Source: Coraliomargarita sp. | GTDB taxonomy: Bacteria > Verrucomicrobiota > Verrucomicrobiia > Opitutales > UBA953 | Direction: 5' to 3' | DNA length: 64,000 bases | Assembly (NCBI GenBank): GCA_024638885.1 | Contig: JAHEJL010000002.1 | Location: 372,001-436,000, forward strand | Shown here: positions 42,585-51,061 of the stretch, in pieces | Numbering within the stretch: the first letter of the stretch is position 1 | Layout: the number at the start of each line of letters is the position of its first letter | Made by a program: the position numbers and the translations under genes | Notes under the pieces: generated by a model | Told to the model about the DNA's origin: nothing | What the model saw: only the letters and a program-made list of their open reading frames with translations | Database searches by the model: none

Positions 42585-43431
42585 TGACCAACGTCGTGCG
42601 CAGGAGTTCTTCCTGACCGTCGTTGAGATTCAGCCAAAGGTCGTATTTGCCGGGCGGAGGCAGGCGCAGCCGGAACGACAACGTCGGATTAGGCGCGTAT
42701 TCGCCGCCCTCCAGCGTCGGGTGCATGTGCGCATAACCGGCCGACGGCTGTTCGGCGGAAAAAACGACGGCATGGCCGAGCGAACCCATGATAGGCAGCA
42801 GCTTCAGCGCCTTACCTTCGGGACCGGACAGCTTCACCCGAATCGTGGCGGAGGCACCGGCCTTGAGCGTCGAGGCTTCCGTCGAGACGATGGCGTTACG
42901 AGTCGGCACCACGAAGGCGTCGAACGCCACCGTGGTGGCCTTCGCCTCGGCCTGCGCCAGCATGATCCGAGAAGTCCGCGCGTCGGCGAAATCGACGTAG
43001 GCTTCGAGAGCGTGCCCACGGAGCGCCGGCGGCAAGTCGAAGCGCCAGGACCCGTCCTGGGCCGGCACGGGGTGAAGGTGCGCATAGGCGCGGACTCCGC
43101 CCGACTGTCGAAGATGCAGGTGGACCTTGCGCGTATGGGAGACGGCCACCTCATGGTCGTAGTACGGACGGCCGTCTTCCTTCAGCAGCACGACTTCGCC
43201 TTTCGCGCCATCCGGAGCGAGCGACAGCTTGAAGGTCACCGGAAACTGCAGGGCCTTGGGCGAATAGAAATTGGCTTCCTCGTTGATGCCGCAGAACTCG
43301 ACGCCGTCCACGACCACCGGCTGATGGTCCGCATGCAGGAAAGCGCATTGGGTGTCGGGCAAGGCGCGCAGGCCGAAGAAGCCCGCGGCCGCGAGGCCCG
43401 TGATGACCAACGCCTGGCGGAAAGGCGTCAT
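42574..43431 (-). CDS. Secreted or anchored protein with two YtkA-like, His-containing repeats
   Basis: No named family, but the internal structure is clear. A hydrophobic N-terminal segment (QALVITGLAAAGFFGL) precedes two beta-rich modules. The first has YYDHEVAVSHTRKVHLHL ending YAHLHPVP; the second has LLPIMGSLGHAVVFS ending YAHMHPTLEG. The paired H-x-H-P endings resemble YtkA-like domains of copper-associated extracytoplasmic proteins, so metal binding is plausible. CAFLHADHQPVVVDGVEFCG near the start holds two cysteines. It overlaps the SCO1 gene by 4 bases and likely works with it in copper delivery or stress. 285 residues. Confidence 0.65.
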   Translation of the reverse strand: MTPFRQALVITGLAAAGFFGLRALPDTQCAFLHADHQPVVVDGVEFCGINEEANFYSPKALQFPVTFKLSLAPDGAKGEVVLLKEDGRPYYDHEVAVSHTRKVHLHLRQSGGVRAYAHLHPVPAQDGSWRFDLPPALRGHALEAYVDFADARTSRIMLAQAEAKATTVAFDAFVVPTRNAIVSTEASTLKAGASATIRVKLSGPEGKALKLLPIMGSLGHAVVFSAEQPSAGYAHMHPTLEGGEYAPNPTLSFRLRLPPPGKYDLWLNLNDGQEELLRTTLVITP

Positions 43432-44267
43432 CGACCCTTGGTGCCGGCCGTGCCGGACAGCGGGAGCAGACGGTTGGCGACTTCTTCCGCATCGAAGGAC
43501 GGACCTTCGCTACGGTAGACGATGCGACCTTCCGGGCTGATCACGATCAACGCGGCGTTATGGACGATGGTGCCGTCATCCCGCAGGGTCTGGATGCCAT
43601 AGTGGCGCATCAGGTCCTTGATCTGGCCGGCGTCGCCGGTGAGGAAGCGATGCCGCTTGGCATCGATGCCGTAACCGTCGGCATAAGTGCGGAGGACTGC
43701 CGGCACGTCGGTCTCGGGGTCGAAGGTGATGGTGACAAGCCGGATGTCGGCGGCGGACGGGTGCTTGGCAAGCACGTCGCCGAGCTGCTTCATGCACGCG
43801 GTCGAAGCCGGACACATCCGGGCGGCCCGGCAGCTGGTGAAGATGAAGTTGAGCGCCAACGGATGGCCGAGGAAATCCTTCTTCGTCACGAGACGGCCGT
43901 CCTGATCCCAGAGCGCCATGTTGGGCATGAGCTCATTGGGCATCCGGGTGACCATCCGACCCTTGTCGGCGGTCTCACGGCGGAGGGCATCGGTCACTTC
44001 GGCGACCCGACGGAGCTCTTCGGGATCGGCGGAGACGACCCCGCGGGCCTGGGTCTCCTTGCCTTCCGTCACGGCTTCATAACGGACGATCCGGCCGGTC
44101 CAGCCGACCTTACGGTCGCCTTCGGAGAAGCGGCGCAGCAGCTTACCCTGACCTTCGGCCGGGGCAATGGTCGCCCAGCCATCGGCGGAAACCTCGACGA
44201 CCTTACCGGTCTCGGTCGCGGCGCACAGCGTCGAGACGGCGGCAATGAGGGCAAGGAAGCGGAGCAT
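43428..44267 (-). CDS. SCO1/SenC-type copper chaperone (thioredoxin fold)
   Basis: Periplasmic protein of 279 residues with a cleavable-looking signal (FLALIAAVSTLCAATE). An N-terminal beta domain (about residues 20-95) may be a CusF-like copper domain. The SCO1 domain follows, with FIFTSCRAARMCPAST (C-x5-C, longer than the common C-x3-C) near residues 145-150 and the conserved histidine in IVHNAALIVISPEG near 237. SCO proteins deliver copper to cytochrome oxidase or act as thiol oxidoreductases. No oxidase genes are in the window. It is co-transcribed with the His-motif protein and sits 2 bases after the Ppx/GppA gene. Confidence 0.83.
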   Translation of the reverse strand: MLRFLALIAAVSTLCAATETGKVVEVSADGWATIAPAEGQGKLLRRFSEGDRKVGWTGRIVRYEAVTEGKETQARGVVSADPEELRRVAEVTDALRRETADKGRMVTRMPNELMPNMALWDQDGRLVTKKDFLGHPLALNFIFTSCRAARMCPASTACMKQLGDVLAKHPSAADIRLVTITFDPETDVPAVLRTYADGYGIDAKRHRFLTGDAGQIKDLMRHYGIQTLRDDGTIVHNAALIVISPEGRIVYRSEGPSFDAEEVANRLLPLSGTAGTKGR

Positions 44268-44269
44268 GG

Positions 44270-45193
44270 TCAGAGGTGTTCACCCGAGGGCCCGAGCATG
44301 AGTTCGATCATGCCATGACGGACGCCACGATGGGAAAGATGGAAAGCCTCGGCGCCGGTCAGGTCGGCCAAGACGCAGAGGGTGATGAGCGCGGCCGGCA
44401 TGATGTCGGCGCGGTCGGCCGGGATGCCCGGGACCTTCCGGCGGGCTTCGAGCGCCAGGGCGCACATCTGGTCGCGCAGCGCCCGGATGCGCAGGACGGG
44501 CAGACGGCCGCCGACGGGGGCCTCGCCGATGGCTTCGAGGTGCAGGGCGACCGCGGCGAAAGCGCCGCCGGCCCCGATGATCAGACAGTTCTCAGCGGCC
44601 TGAGCCGGGATGACCTGCTGCAGGACGCCCGTGAGGTGCGTACGGATCGAAAGCTGGTCGAGCTCGTCCACCGGGTTGGCACCGCCACGCAGATAGCCGT
44701 GCGTCATGCGCACCGAACCAAGCGGAAAGCTGCGGGCGAGCACCGTATGCTGGCCGCGGATGGCGGTGACCTCGAGGCTGCCGCCACCGAGGTCGAAGGT
44801 CAGGATGTTGGCGTAGGACTGATAAGCCGGATCGGTGCGGACGCCGGCGCCGGCCAGTCGGGCCTCGACCTCGCCGGAGACGATCGTCAGCGGGACGCCG
44901 GTGACGGCGCGTACCCGTTCGGCGAACGCCTGGCGATTGGCGCATTCGCGCACCGCGCTGGTCCCTAGCACGGTGAAACGCGTGGCGCCCTTGGAGCGGG
45001 CGAAGTCAAGGAGGCGCCCGATGGCGGCGGCGCCGTCTTCGATGGCCTCAGGCGGCAACGGGTCGCCCGGGTTGGCCGGCTGCTGCAGGCGGACGGACTC
45101 GGACAACCGCCCGAGTTCGCTGCGGTCTCGACCGTCCACGACGGCCACTTTGATGGAATTCGACCCAACGTCGACGACGGCGATGACAGACAT
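44270..45193 (-). CDS. Exopolyphosphatase/guanosine pentaphosphatase family (Ppx/GppA)
   Basis: ASKHA-fold phosphatase of 307 residues, the length of short single-domain Ppx/GppA proteins. The phosphate-binding loop is VVDVGSNSIKVAVVDG, followed by VLGTSAVRECANR, VSGEVEARLAG, and the second phosphate loop LTFDLGGGSLEVTAI. IIGAGGAFAAVAL corresponds to the adenosine motif. It should hydrolyse polyphosphate and/or pppGpp, balancing Ppk1 encoded at 8438. It is 2 bases downstream of the LpxR-like gene and 2 bases upstream of the SCO1 gene. Confidence 0.92.
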   Translation of the reverse strand: MSVIAVVDVGSNSIKVAVVDGRDRSELGRLSESVRLQQPANPGDPLPPEAIEDGAAAIGRLLDFARSKGATRFTVLGTSAVRECANRQAFAERVRAVTGVPLTIVSGEVEARLAGAGVRTDPAYQSYANILTFDLGGGSLEVTAIRGQHTVLARSFPLGSVRMTHGYLRGGANPVDELDQLSIRTHLTGVLQQVIPAQAAENCLIIGAGGAFAAVALHLEAIGEAPVGGRLPVLRIRALRDQMCALALEARRKVPGIPADRADIMPAALITLCVLADLTGAEAFHLSHRGVRHGMIELMLGPSGEHL

Positions 45194-45195
45194 GA

Positions 45196-46152
45196 TCAGA
45201 AGAGGAACTGGCCCTTGAGTCCGCCGAAGAAATGGACGCCGTCCTGGGTTTCAAACTCCTTCGTGCGCATCGCGATGAAATAAGTGGCCGAGCAGGAGTA
45301 GACCTGGAAGGTCGTGCCGACGGCGCATTGCAGCACGATCGGCGAACGCGTCACGCCGCGGGACTCCTTGAAGTTGGTCCCGTCGGTGGCGTAATTGCGG
45401 ACGACGACCTCGAGCTGGGTGTCCGCGAACGCCCAATAGGAGAAGTTCGGCTTCGCCTCGGCACGCAACGTCGCGACCGGGTCGTAACCGTTGGAATGGC
45501 GGATATAGGAATGACCCCAGGACTTATCGAGGTTCACGCCCCAGCGGAACTGGGCGCCGACCAGGAACTCGGAGCGCATCGTGCCAAGCTCGACGGCGGC
45601 GCGGGCGATCAGGTCGCGGTAACCGTGACCGCTCGCATCCAGGTCGAAACGGCGACGGAATTCGGCATCCACGTTGACCAGCACCTCATCGGGAATCTGG
45701 GTGCCCCAGCCGGCGGCCGGGGCGGTGCCGATCAGGTCGTGAAACTTGTTCTGGATGGTCTCGCCACCGGCCGACGGACCGATGACGCCCAGCTTGCCTT
45801 CGACGGAAAAGAAGCAGTCCTTGCGGCCGCCTCGATCGAGGATCTTGCCGTAGCCCCAGCCGAAATAGAGGGCCCCGGAATAAGGCATGTCATCCAGCGA
45901 AGGGTTCGGATTCGAAGTGTCCGACGGCGTATTGATCTCCTGCGTGACGGAAAAGAACGATTGGTCGCCACGATTGAAGGCGAGCTTCAGGCCTTGGGTG
46001 TAATAGCGGTCCTTGTTCTTGGGCGCGAACTTGTCGTTCTCTTCGGTCAGCGAGACGACCCAGACGGACGAAGGAGCGGACGCCACCGGTGCCTCCGCCG
46101 CCCGGAGCGCGGTGGTGGCCAAAGCGAAGGCGATGAGGCGGCGAGGTGACAT
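45196..46152 (-). CDS. LpxR-like lipid A deacylase family (DUF2219) outer-membrane protein
   Basis: Predicted outer-membrane beta-barrel of 318 residues with an N-terminal signal (MSPRRLIAFALATTALRAAE). The first strand region reads LTEENDKFAPKNKDRYYTQGLKLAF. This matches the LpxR/DUF2219 pattern of an Asn-Asp pair (active-site N and D of Salmonella LpxR) followed by D-R-x-Y-T-x-G-L. GWGTQIPDEVLVN and alternating aromatic strands follow, ending in the barrel-type aromatic GQFLF. LpxR removes the 3'-acyloxyacyl chain of lipid A. It is first in the operon with Ppx/GppA and SCO1 and divergent from mlaE. ATG 46152 is preferred over the upstream extension. Confidence 0.74.
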   Translation of the reverse strand: MSPRRLIAFALATTALRAAEAPVASAPSSVWVVSLTEENDKFAPKNKDRYYTQGLKLAFNRGDQSFFSVTQEINTPSDTSNPNPSLDDMPYSGALYFGWGYGKILDRGGRKDCFFSVEGKLGVIGPSAGGETIQNKFHDLIGTAPAAGWGTQIPDEVLVNVDAEFRRRFDLDASGHGYRDLIARAAVELGTMRSEFLVGAQFRWGVNLDKSWGHSYIRHSNGYDPVATLRAEAKPNFSYWAFADTQLEVVVRNYATDGTNFKESRGVTRSPIVLQCAVGTTFQVYSCSATYFIAMRTKEFETQDGVHFFGGLKGQFLF

Positions 46153-46243
46153 TGCGGAAGCAACAGCAAACACCGTCACGGAGGACGCGACAACGCCTTT
46201 CTGACTTGTGAACAAAGGCGCCTCCAAGTAATTGACTGTCAGG

Positions 46244-47338
46244 ATGTCCCACGCGCCCACAGGCTCGCCTTTTGCCCGGACGGAAGTCCTGGCCGATGGC
46301 TGCGCCGTGGTCACCGTCGGAGGCTCCTGGAAGCTCGATGACACCCTGCCGGCCATCGTCGTCAAAGGCGACCGGGTCCGGGTCGTGGCCGACGACCTAT
46401 CCGACTTCGACTCTTCCCTGCCCGCCTGGCTCTACGCCAACTTCCGCAACGTCCGCCAGCTCGACCTCTCCGCCCTGCCGCCTCGGCTGCAGTCGCTCGT
46501 CCAGATGGCGGAAAAAGCCACCTTCACGGACACGCACGCCCATGATACGGGCTTCCTGGAACAGTTCGGGACCTGGGGCGTCGAAAGCAGCTCGTCCTGG
46601 GGTCGGGCCTTCGAGCATATCGGACATACCGCCGTCGGATTCCTCCGCATGGTCGTCGGCCGCGCCAAGGTCAACTGGTCCGACTTCACGCTCCAGCTTC
46701 AGACGGCCGGAGTCGACGCGTTGCCGATCGTCGCCCTGCTCGGCTTCCTCACCGGCCTGATCATGGCCTACGTCGGCCTGATCCAGCTCCGCCAGGTCGG
46801 CGCCACGGTCTACGTCGCGAACCTGGTCTCCTTGGCCATGACCCGCGAGATGGGCGCGCTCATGACCGGCGTCATCGCCTGCGGACGCACCTCGACCGCC
46901 TACGCGTCGCAGCTGGGCAGCATGAACGTCAGCCAGGAGACGGACGCCTTGCGGGCGCTCGGCATCAACCCCGTCGAATACCTAGCCGTGCCTCGCATCC
47001 TCGCCGTCACGCTCATGGTCCCGCTGCTCGCCGTCTTCGCGACCTTCATCGGCGTGCTCGGCGGCATGATCGTCGCCTGCGCCGGCGACCTGAGCATCGA
47101 ACAGTATCTCACCCAAGCCATCCGGGCCATCTCCTTCAAGAGCTTCCTCGTGGGCTTCCTCAAGTCCATCGCCTTCGGCTTCATCGCGGCCTGGGCCGGC
47201 TGCTATCGCGGCTCGGTCGCCAAGCGTTCGGCGCTCGGCGTCGGCGAGGCCGCCACGTCGGCCGCCGTGCTGGGCATCACCTTCATCGTGATCTCCGACG
47301 CCTTGTTCGCGGTGATCTTCAACCTCTTCAACCTGTGA
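46244..47338 (+). CDS. mlaE: MlaE-family ABC permease with N-terminal STAS-like domain
   Basis: Permease of a retrograde/anterograde phospholipid transporter of the Mla/MCE class. The first ~100 residues form a degenerate STAS-like domain. The MlaE domain begins near residue 145 (ALPIVALLGFLTGLIMAYVG) and includes SLAMTREMGALMTGVIACGRTS with the conserved E-x-G coupling region, ALGINPVEYLAVPRI, and hydrophobic C-terminal segments. ATG 46244 is taken; TTG 46232 is possible. Genes for ATPase, MCE protein and lipoprotein follow in order with 4-base or 2-base junctions. 364 residues. Confidence 0.92.
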   Translation: MSHAPTGSPFARTEVLADGCAVVTVGGSWKLDDTLPAIVVKGDRVRVVADDLSDFDSSLPAWLYANFRNVRQLDLSALPPRLQSLVQMAEKATFTDTHAHDTGFLEQFGTWGVESSSSWGRAFEHIGHTAVGFLRMVVGRAKVNWSDFTLQLQTAGVDALPIVALLGFLTGLIMAYVGLIQLRQVGATVYVANLVSLAMTREMGALMTGVIACGRTSTAYASQLGSMNVSQETDALRALGINPVEYLAVPRILAVTLMVPLLAVFATFIGVLGGMIVACAGDLSIEQYLTQAIRAISFKSFLVGFLKSIAFGFIAAWAGCYRGSVAKRSALGVGEAATSAAVLGITFIVISDALFAVIFNLFNL

Positions 47339-48093
47339 GCGACGCGTCCGCCATCCTCACCTGCACGGACCTCGCCATCGGCCACGGCTCCCGCGTCATC
47401 ATGGACCGGCTGAACCTCGCCCTGCCGGCCGGCAAGATCCTCGCGATCGTCGGCCCGAGCGGTTGCGGCAAGAGCACGCTGATGCGGGCGCTCGGCGGGC
47501 TCGACGAACCCCTGGGCGGCAAGACCACCCTGATGGGCGTCGACCTCAACGCGGCACGCGGCACGCAACGGCAGGACATCCTCCGACGCATGGGCTTCCT
47601 CTTCCAAGGTTCGGCGCTCTTCTCCTCGCTCACGCTCCGCGAGAACATCGAGATGCCGATGCGCGAGTTCCTGAAGGCGCCCCGCAAGGAGATCCGTCAG
47701 CTCGCCGAGTATAAGCTGGCCCTCGTCGGCCTGGCGGACGCGATGGACAAGCTGCCGTCGGAGATCAGCGGCGGCATGGCCAAGCGAGCCGGCATCGCCC
47801 GCGCGATGGCCCTCGACCCTGCGGTCATCTTCCTCGACGAGCCGAGCGCCGGCCTCGACCCGGTCAGTTCGGGCCGCCTCGACGAACTCATCCTGCGGCT
47901 CCGGGAGGCCTTCGGCACGACCGTCGTCCTCGTCAGCCACGAGATCCCGAGCATCCTCCGGACGGCCGACTTCTGCGTTTACCTCGACCCTGACACGGGC
48001 ACGATGGGCGCCTACGGGCCTCCGAAGACCTTCCTTCAGGCTGGCCAATCGCCGAAGGTCCACGCCTTCTTCACCCAAGCCCGTTTCGACTGA
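47335..48093 (+). CDS. mlaF: MlaF-family ABC ATPase
   Basis: ATPase for the lipid transporter, 252 residues. Walker A IVGPSGCGKSTLMRAL is near residue 42, the signature SGGMAKRAGIARAMAL (MlaF type) near 150, and Walker B VIFLDEPSAGLDPVSS near 165, with the switch histidine in VVLVSHEIPS. The start is GTG 47335, overlapping the mlaE stop by 4 bases. The signature variant S-G-G-M-A-K-R separates it from importer ATPases. Confidence 0.93.
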   Translation: MSDASAILTCTDLAIGHGSRVIMDRLNLALPAGKILAIVGPSGCGKSTLMRALGGLDEPLGGKTTLMGVDLNAARGTQRQDILRRMGFLFQGSALFSSLTLRENIEMPMREFLKAPRKEIRQLAEYKLALVGLADAMDKLPSEISGGMAKRAGIARAMALDPAVIFLDEPSAGLDPVSSGRLDELILRLREAFGTTVVLVSHEIPSILRTADFCVYLDPDTGTMGAYGPPKTFLQAGQSPKVHAFFTQARFD

Positions 48094-48095
48094 AC

Positions 48096-49130
48096 ATGCG
48101 CAGATCCGCCAACATGACCTTGATCGGGGCCTTCGTGGTCGGTGGCATCGTGCTCATCATCGCCGCGATCATCCTCCTGGGGGCCGGTTCCTTCACGGGC
48201 GCCAAGCCGACCGCCATCGCCTACTTCGAAGATTCCGTCAGCGGCCTCGACATCGGCGCCCCGGTGAAGTTCCGCGGCGTGACCATCGGCAAGGTCAGCC
48301 AGGTGCTCCTGCGTACCTCCGGTCAGGCCAATTCCGACTACTCCGTGCCGGTGGTGATGGAATTCTCGCCGGACCTCCTCACCCGTCGCGGCCTCGACCA
48401 GGCCCTGCTCCAGAAACAAGGCCTTCGGCTGTCACTCGAGAAAGGCCTCCGCGCCAAGCTGCAGCAGCAGTCCGTCGTCACGGGCGTGCTCTACGTGGAA
48501 TTAGATTACTTCCCGGACACGGCCTACAAGCTCCATGACCCGAACGGCGAGATGCCCGAGATCCCGACCCAGCCTTCGAACCTCGGCGCCCTCACCCGCG
48601 CGGTCTCCCAGACCCTCGACCAGCTCAGCCGCATCGACTTCGTCTCGATCACCAAGAAGGTCGATTCGATCCTGACGCGCATCGACCAAGGCGCCTCGAA
48701 GATCGAGTTCGAGAAGATCAACGGCAACCTCGTCCAGGCTTCCGCCAACATCTCCAAGATCACCGGCGATCCGGCGATCGCCCGCGCGGTCACCGACTTC
48801 TCCGGCGCGATGCAAGGCATCGATGCGCTCGTCAAGCGCCTGAGCGGCAAGGTCGACCCGGTCACCGACGATATCAAGGCGATGGCGACCGCCGGCCGTA
48901 AGGCGCTCGAACGCCTGAACGAGACCTCCGAGAACCTGCGCACCCTCACCAAGCCCGGATCACCTGCTCGTCGCGACCTGGACCAGGCCCTGGCCGACGT
49001 CTCCGAAGCCGCCCAGGCGATCCGCTCGCTGGCGGACTTCATCGAACGCAACCCGGAGACGATCATCCAAGGTCGCAGCAAATCGACGGTCAAGGACGCC
49101 AAGCCAAAGGAGGAGCCGGCCGCCAAATGA
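48096..49130 (+). CDS. mlaD: MCE/MlaD-family substrate-binding protein
   Basis: Membrane-anchored lipid-binding subunit, 344 residues. A single N-terminal transmembrane helix (LIGAFVVGGIVLIIAAIILLG, residues about 7-27) is followed by the MCE domain, with YFEDSVSGLDIGAPVKFRGV and GKVSQVLLR. A long C-terminal helical region (about residues 160-320) has heptad-like spacing, suggesting a tunnel or coiled coil as in PqiB/YebT-type proteins. Lipid would pass from MlaE through this periplasmic subunit. It overlaps the lipoprotein gene by 4 bases. Confidence 0.9.
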   Translation: MRRSANMTLIGAFVVGGIVLIIAAIILLGAGSFTGAKPTAIAYFEDSVSGLDIGAPVKFRGVTIGKVSQVLLRTSGQANSDYSVPVVMEFSPDLLTRRGLDQALLQKQGLRLSLEKGLRAKLQQQSVVTGVLYVELDYFPDTAYKLHDPNGEMPEIPTQPSNLGALTRAVSQTLDQLSRIDFVSITKKVDSILTRIDQGASKIEFEKINGNLVQASANISKITGDPAIARAVTDFSGAMQGIDALVKRLSGKVDPVTDDIKAMATAGRKALERLNETSENLRTLTKPGSPARRDLDQALADVSEAAQAIRSLADFIERNPETIIQGRSKSTVKDAKPKEEPAAK

Positions 49131-49762
49131 AGGCCCGGTTCCTGCTCCTCGCCTGCGCCGCGCTGCTCAGCGGCTGCATCATCTTCGACAAGAAGAGCGA
49201 GGCGGTGACTTTCCATCAGCTGGCTTCGCCCGCCGCGACCACGATCGCGCCCGCCAAGCGGGGCCCGCTGGTGTTCGTGCCGCGCGCCATCATCCCTTCG
49301 GCGCTCCGCCGACCGAACCTCGTCCTGCTCGACGACACCGGCTGGGTCCGCGTCGAAGATGCGCACCGCTGGATCGCGCCGCTGGACCGCGCCTTCGCCG
49401 AAACGGTCGGCCGCCACCTGACCGCGCTGACCGGCGTGGCCACCGTCGCCCAGTCCCCGGCCGAAGACCACCAGGTCCTCCTGCTGACCGTCGACCGCAT
49501 GGAAGTCTTCACGGCCGCCGCGGCCGGCCGCTCCCTGTTCACCCTTCCGGGTACCTCCGAGAACAAGGATACGGCCATCCTGCAGGTGACCTATCGTCTG
49601 GAGAAGTCCGATGGCACGACCCTCGCGACCGGCACGCTGTCCCGCTCCGCTCCGCTCAAGGAACGCACGCCGACGGAATTCGTCCGCGTCCAGTCGGCCA
49701 ACGTGGCCTCGCTGACCCAGGACCTCGCCAAGCTGTTCACCCCCTCTCCCGTTTCGAAATGA
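49127..49762 (+). CDS. ABC-type transport auxiliary lipoprotein (PqiC-like)
   Basis: Outer-membrane lipoprotein candidate of 211 residues. The signal MKARFLLLACAALLSGCII ends in a lipobox (LLSGC) with the lipidated cysteine at residue 17. The core segment DDTGWVRVEDAHRWIAPLDRAFAETVGRHL matches the W-x-P-L region of PqiC/ABC auxiliary lipoproteins, which partner MCE systems to bridge to the outer membrane. The C-terminus contains TPTEFVRVQSANVASLTQDLA, as in the same family. It is the fourth gene of the Mla operon. Confidence 0.84.
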   Translation: MKARFLLLACAALLSGCIIFDKKSEAVTFHQLASPAATTIAPAKRGPLVFVPRAIIPSALRRPNLVLLDDTGWVRVEDAHRWIAPLDRAFAETVGRHLTALTGVATVAQSPAEDHQVLLLTVDRMEVFTAAAAGRSLFTLPGTSENKDTAILQVTYRLEKSDGTTLATGTLSRSAPLKERTPTEFVRVQSANVASLTQDLAKLFTPSPVSK

Positions 49763-50232
49763 CCTCTCCCTCCACGCCTCGACCCAACGGCTTCTCCGAA
49801 GCCACCGGCGAGATCTGCTACGACCTGCCGTCGGCCTACATCCCGCACCTGGCCACCGGTCTGCTGCACCTCCCGCGCTTCCTGGCCAAGATCCGCAAGC
49901 ACCTGAAGGGCGAACTGCCGAAATCCTACCAGCGCAACTTCTGCAAGGGCTTCGACCGCTTCCTTTGCCTCCACCTCGGCGTCGACCCCGAACAGGTCAT
50001 CGCCTGCGTCCGCGAGACGCAGACCGAAGCCGAACTCGACGTCCGCCTCAAGGCCCTCTTCCCCGCCGACCTCCGCGTCGCCGTCTGGAACCGCGAACTG
50101 GTCCAGAAAGGCATGAGCGAGATGGGCCGCGAAGCCCTCAACGACGCCAAGCGCAAGATGGGCGCCGAACACCGCACCGACGTGATCTCCTTCGCGGACA
50201 TGATCGACTTCGACGAAGGACGCATTCTGTGA
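49759..50232 (+). CDS. DUF5069 protein
   Basis: Conserved hypothetical of 157 residues. The motifs LLHLPRFLAKIRKHLKGELP, CKGFDRFLCLHLGVD and VRETQTEAELDVRL fit DUF5069, a family I associate with Verrucomicrobiota and Planctomycetota. No signal peptide, cysteine motif or catalytic signature can be assigned. It overlaps the lipoprotein gene by 4 bases and the SpoU-like gene by 4 bases (GTGA), so it is translated as part of the Mla transcript. Function is unknown. Confidence 0.75.
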   Translation: MTSPSTPRPNGFSEATGEICYDLPSAYIPHLATGLLHLPRFLAKIRKHLKGELPKSYQRNFCKGFDRFLCLHLGVDPEQVIACVRETQTEAELDVRLKALFPADLRVAVWNRELVQKGMSEMGREALNDAKRKMGAEHRTDVISFADMIDFDEGRIL

Positions 50233-51056
50233 ATACCAACGACCCCCATCCCAACCGCCTGGTCATCCGGGGCATCGCCGCGCTGCTCGCCTGCCTCAAG
50301 CACCACCCGAAGGCGTTGCGCGAGGTCGTCGCCACCGCCGCGTTCGCGCCGAACCTCGCCGAACACGACGCGACCTTCGCCGAACTCGGCGTGAAGACCC
50401 GCATCGTCGGCCCGATCGAGCTCGCCCAGACGGCCGAAGGCCCCTGCGACGACGTCTGCGCGCTCACCATGCGCCCCGACTTCGGCCTGGCCCGCATCTC
50501 CGACTTCGCCGAATGGCGTGAGTCCAAGGAAAGCATCGTCATCGCCGACGGCGTGACCGACCCCGCCGACCTCGCCGCGATCGCCCGTTCGATGGCCGCG
50601 TTCGGCCTGAAGCGCCTGCTGCTCTCCGGCGGCACCGAGAAGCTTTCCTTCCACCCCGAAGCGTGGCACCTGTCGCGCGGCGCGATGGAACAGCTTCGCC
50701 TCATGCGTGCCGCCGCCCTCGGCGGCCTCCTCAAACTCGTCGAAGACCGTTGCTGCGTCGTGGCGCTTTCGCCCGAGATCGGCCGCAAGATCGACCTCGC
50801 CGTCCCCGTCCGCGTGCCGGCCCGCCACCTCGCCCTGCTCATCCCGGGCGGCCGCCTCGACCCCGATATCCAGCCCCGCGTGGAGCATTGCTACCGCTTC
50901 CCGGGCCTCGTCGGCCAGCCCGCCCTGTCTCTCTCGGAAATCGCCCCCCTCGCCATCGCTTGGTTCGCCTCGACGCCCCAGCCGCGCGCCGACGGCTTCC
51001 TGTCCCGCAAAAGGGCTCGCCACGCCAAGGACAAGGGTTCCAATCCGAACAGCTAA
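50229..51056 (+). CDS. SpoU/TrmH-like RNA methyltransferase family protein, divergent
   Basis: 275-residue protein with the SPOUT methyltransferase layout. Motif 1 resembles SIVIADGVTDPADLAAIARSMAAFGLKRLLLSGG (positions about 98-131; the canonical form is N-x-x-N-x-G-x-I-x-R). The later knot segment ALLIPGGRLDPDIQ, then CYRFPG and SLSEIAPLAIAWF, corresponds to motifs 2 and 3. The conserved Asn and Glu residues used by active SpoU enzymes are replaced, so catalysis is doubtful. The start is GTG 50229 (GTGA overlap). Whether it still binds RNA is unknown. Confidence 0.65.
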   Translation: MNTNDPHPNRLVIRGIAALLACLKHHPKALREVVATAAFAPNLAEHDATFAELGVKTRIVGPIELAQTAEGPCDDVCALTMRPDFGLARISDFAEWRESKESIVIADGVTDPADLAAIARSMAAFGLKRLLLSGGTEKLSFHPEAWHLSRGAMEQLRLMRAAALGGLLKLVEDRCCVVALSPEIGRKIDLAVPVRVPARHLALLIPGGRLDPDIQPRVEHCYRFPGLVGQPALSLSEIAPLAIAWFASTPQPRADGFLSRKRARHAKDKGSNPNS

Positions 51057-51061
51057 CCCCC

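Noticed and set aside
46207..46216. TGTGAACAAA near-palindrome between the LpxR-like and mlaE genes
   Set aside because: Imperfect and isolated; it does not fit a LexA-type or other regulator site that I can name.
46206..46234. TTGTGA-N17-TAATTG promoter-like pair before mlaE
   Set aside because: The -10 part matches only the first two positions of the consensus, so it is not listed as a feature.
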